In this document: one piece after another, positions 8,900-10,593 of the stretch
How positions within the stretch are numbered: the stretch's first letter is position 1
Layout: each line of letters opens with the position of its first letter
Source of the DNA: DASXIW01 sp036497785
Lineage (GTDB): Bacteria > Pseudomonadota > Alphaproteobacteria > Acetobacterales > Acetobacteraceae
Assembly: GCA_036497785.1 (NCBI GenBank)
Contig: DASXIW010000149.1
Span: forward strand, 1 to 10,593
Reading direction: 5' to 3'
DNA length: 10,593 nt
Program-made: the position numbers and the translations under genes
The notes under the pieces: generated by a model
Databases searched by the model: none
The model's input: only the letters and a program-made list of their open reading frames with translations
What the model was told of the DNA's origin: nothing

Positions 8900-10171
8900 T
8901 TGTCCCTCGCCGAACCCGCCGATGGTGTGCTCTATGGCACCGCCTCATCCTCGCGAACCCGCCGCGGCCTATGGATCATGGTCGCGTTCGGCTTCGTCTC
9001 CGGCCTGCCGCTCGCCCTGTCCGGCTTCACCCTCAAGCAATGGCTCACGGTGAACGGCGTCTCAGCCGAAACCATCGGTCTGACCAGCTTCATCAGCCTG
9101 CCCTACACGCTGAAACTGCTCTGGTCCCCCGGCCTCGACCAGATCCGCCCCTTCGCCCGCTTTGGCCGCCGACGTGGCTGGCTGCTGGTGGTGCAACCCT
9201 TGCTTGCCATCGCCTGCCTCTGCCTCGCTTTGTCCGATGCCGGCTCCGCACCCCGCTTCGCCATCGCGGCTGCCGCCTGCATCGCCTTCCTCTCGGCCAC
9301 CCAGGATGTCGCCATCGATGCCTGGCGCATCGAAAGCTTCCCACAACGCCTGCAGGGCGCCGCGACCGCCGCCTATGTCTGGGGCTATCGCATCGCCATG
9401 CTGGTCTCCGGCGCCGGGGTCATCGCCGCCTCCACCACCATCGGCTGGAACGCGGCCTTGTTCGGCATCGCCATCCTCGCTGCCCTCGGCCTCGTCGTCA
9501 CACTCCTCGCCGGCGAACCCCGCGCACAACCGCCCGCCACGCATGAGGCATTCTGGCTCGCCCGCACCATCGCCGCCTGGCGCGATCCGCTGCGCGATTT
9601 CTTCGCCCGCCCCGGCGCCATCGCCTGCCTCCTCTATGTCGCCCTGTTCTATCTGGGCGAGGCCGTGGCCGGCGCCATGCTGGCGCCGTTCTACCGCTCG
9701 CTCGGCTTCAATAGCGGCGCCGTGGCCGCCGCGATCGGTCCGTTCTCCCTGGTGGCAACCCTGGCCGGCGTCGCCGGCGGCGGCTGGCTCGTCGCCCGCA
9801 TCGGCATGTCCCGCGCCCTGATCGCCACCGGCTTCACCCAGATGGCGGCCATGGCCATGTACATCCTCCTCAGCCTCTCGCCCGGCAGCCACACGGTGCT
9901 GTACGAAACAGTGGTGATCGAAGCCTTCGTGCAAGGCCTCGCAACGGCAGCCTTCCTCGCCTTCCTCTCCGGCCTCTGCTCCCCCGCCTTCGCCGCCACC
10001 CAATACGCGCTGCTTAACTCCATGGCCTCGCTCGCCTCCCACACCGTCGGCGGCTTCTCCGGCTTCCTCGCCAGCGCCATGGGCTGGACCGCATTCTACA
10101 CCGTCGCCATGCTGGCCTCGCTGCCCGCAATGCTCGTCATGCTTTATTTGTTACGCCGCTATCCGAGATGA
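8900..10171 (+). CDS. AmpG-family MFS permease
   Basis: This is an inner-membrane major facilitator of about 423 residues with roughly twelve hydrophobic segments. The AmpG pattern is clear: GFVSGLPLALSGFTLKQWL in the first segment, IGLTSFISLPYTLKLLWSP after it, ATQDVAIDAWR (133-143) and ATQYALLNSMASLA near 366-379. AmpG of E. coli imports anhydromuropeptides for cell-wall recycling, but many alphaproteobacteria carry several AmpG-like paralogues of unknown substrate, so I give no symbol. The start is uncertain. TTG 8900, GTG 8927 and ATG 8978 are all in frame and none has a good ribosome-binding site; I chose TTG for its 20-base gap from the preceding stop, which suggests coupling. It may share a transcript with the binding-protein gene, though no functional link is known. 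Confidence 0.8.
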   Translation: MSLAEPADGVLYGTASSSRTRRGLWIMVAFGFVSGLPLALSGFTLKQWLTVNGVSAETIGLTSFISLPYTLKLLWSPGLDQIRPFARFGRRRGWLLVVQPLLAIACLCLALSDAGSAPRFAIAAAACIAFLSATQDVAIDAWRIESFPQRLQGAATAAYVWGYRIAMLVSGAGVIAASTTIGWNAALFGIAILAALGLVVTLLAGEPRAQPPATHEAFWLARTIAAWRDPLRDFFARPGAIACLLYVALFYLGEAVAGAMLAPFYRSLGFNSGAVAAAIGPFSLVATLAGVAGGGWLVARIGMSRALIATGFTQMAAMAMYILLSLSPGSHTVLYETVVIEAFVQGLATAAFLAFLSGLCSPAFAATQYALLNSMASLASHTVGGFSGFLASAMGWTAFYTVAMLASLPAMLVMLYLLRRYPR

Positions 10172-10188
10172 GGCAGGATTAAGGAAGG

Positions 10189-10230
10189 CTGGGCGCTGCC
10201 CAGACCCGCAAAGGGGCAGATGCCCCTTTG
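10189..10230 (+). terminator. Tandem hairpins after the AmpG-family gene, probable terminator
   Basis: CTGGGC-gct-GCCCAG (10189-10203) is followed by CAAAGGGGC-agat-GCCCCTTTG (10209-10230). The first hairpin starts 17 bases after the stop codon at 10171. Only a short T run lies at the end of the second stem, so termination efficiency is unclear. It forms the left arm of the inverted-repeat element. Confidence 0.5.
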
Positions 10231-10402
10231 ATCCCATTACTTATTGGGTTGCATCACCCTTCTTTGCCTTGCGCCGCAGGCCATCAAACTCCGCAACCCC
10301 ACCGATAGTCGCGTGGTCGTTCGGCATTCGGGGCTTCGCCGCTCCCCACACCGAGATCGCTGAATTTCCACCGAAGCAAGAAGCCACAGAATGTAATGGG
10401 AT

Positions 10403-10444
10403 CAAAGGGGCTTATGCCTCTTTGCGGGTCCGGGCAGAGCCCGG
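10403..10444. repeat. Mirror tandem hairpins in the right arm
   Basis: CAAAGGGGC-ttat-GCCTCTTTG (10403-10424, one G:U pair) and CCGGGC-aga-GCCCGG (10430-10444) repeat the left-arm hairpins in reverse order. They could terminate minus-strand transcription arriving from the insertion sequence. Confidence 0.55.
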
Positions 10445-10523
10445 CCTTACTTACTTAGAGCCTGACCGGAAACGGTATCGGAATCAAATCCAGGTATAGG
10501 CTAACTCATTGTAAGGGTTGACC

Positions 10524-10563
10524 GGTCTCGCAGGTTGCGATTCGCTGGCTCTGCAACAAGACC
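10524..10563 (+). promoter_or_regulatory. Two-part stem in the transposase leader
   Basis: GGTCT (10524-10528) pairs with AGACC (10559-10563), and GTTGC (10534-10538) pairs with GCAAC (10553-10557), with an uneven internal bulge. It ends 12 bases before the transposase ATG. Leader structures that limit transposase expression are known in other IS families; here this is inference. Confidence 0.25.
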
Positions 10564-10575
10564 GAGTGATTCGTG

Positions 10576-10593
10576 ATGCCTTGGAACGAGACC
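10576..10593 (+). CDS. Start of an IS5-family transposase (partial)
   Basis: Only six codons are present, reading M-P-W-N-E-T, before the window ends. IS5-family transposases of alphaproteobacteria commonly begin with MPW followed by a Thr/Asn-Glu stretch, and the reading frame sits at a sensible distance from the presumed IS end at 10458. The fragment is too short for firm identification. Confidence 0.4.

Larger units (their letters stand above)
10185..10448. repeat. 264-bp inverted-repeat element with hairpin-bearing arms
   Basis: Two 56-base arms, 10185-10240 and 10393-10448, are inverted copies matching at 50 of 56 positions and enclose a 152-base core (10241-10392). Each arm contains two hairpins of its own. 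It begins 13 bases after the AmpG-family stop codon. Of the six arm differences, two are compensatory within a stem, three lie in loops and one leaves a G:U pair on the plus strand. The core has no convincing gene, though one minus-strand frame of about 50 codons is open through it. It may be a non-autonomous mobile element, or two copies of a dispersed intergenic repeat in tail-to-tail orientation. I recall similar motifs from Acetobacteraceae intergenic regions but cannot verify that here. Confidence 0.75.
10458..10593 (+). mobile_element. Left end of an IS5-like insertion sequence (truncated by window)
   Basis: The stretch starting GAGCCTGACCGGAAACGG at 10458 looks like an IS terminal inverted repeat. 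It is preceded by TTA (10455-10457), which fits the TNA target duplication of the IS1031 group of the IS5 family. A transposase-like start codon follows 118 bases later. Position, composition break and the start peptide support the call; the far end, the second inverted repeat and the second target copy lie outside the window, so it is not proven. Confidence 0.5.

Noticed and set aside
9062..10042. Minus-strand open frame of 326 codons opposite the AmpG-like gene
   Set aside because: Gly/Glu/Ala-rich shadow of the membrane protein gene; no hydrophobic or domain pattern of its own.
10241..10391. Minus-strand open frame inside the inverted-repeat core that ends in a plausible-looking C-terminus
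   Set aside because: The frame is closed by a stop in the right arm, has no good start or ribosome-binding site and is only about 50 codons. It might be a decayed gene end, but this cannot be supported.
10269..10499. Plus-strand open frame of 76 codons across the inverted repeat and IS end
   Set aside because: It runs across three unrelated units (core, right arm, IS end), so it is a chance frame.

Overview
The window looks like chromosomal DNA from a GC-rich alphaproteobacterium, probably of the Acetobacteraceae/Rhodospirillales. This rests on the strong G/C bias at third codon positions, the alphaproteobacterial character of the ClpB protein, and an IS5-like transposase start of a kind I associate with acetic acid bacteria and their relatives. 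The taxonomic call is inference; no rRNA or tRNA gene is present.

Layout. Bases 1-403 hold no convincing gene; they are less GC-rich and contain short palindromes and a hairpin downstream of clpB. Four genes then run on the minus strand. Read in transcription order they are an N,N-dimethylformamidase (DMFase) large-subunit homologue (7124-4920), a DppB-type ABC permease (4920-3997), a DppC-type ABC permease (4007-3117) and the disaggregase clpB (2989-404). The first three overlap end to end and form one translational unit. clpB has its own leader with a heat-shock-type (sigma-32-like) promoter candidate. On the plus strand, diverging from the amidase gene, are a Tat-exported family-5 substrate-binding protein (7263-8879) and, 20 bases later, an AmpG-family MFS permease (8900-10171). 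The last 420 bases hold a 264-bp inverted-repeat element and the beginning of an IS5-like insertion sequence that runs off the window.

How the genes may work together. A periplasmic solute-binding protein, two oligopeptide-type permeases and a cytoplasmic DMFase-like amidohydrolase look like an uptake-and-hydrolysis module for an amide or peptide-like compound, controlled from the 138-bp divergent region at 7125-7262. Two things are unusual. The amidase has no gene for the small DMFase subunit beside it, and the transporter has no ATPase gene in the window, so both must be supplied from elsewhere or dispensed with. The most interesting non-coding signals are the 264-bp element, whose two arms show compensatory changes in their hairpins, and a predicted leader structure that would mask the ribosome-binding site of the amidase gene.
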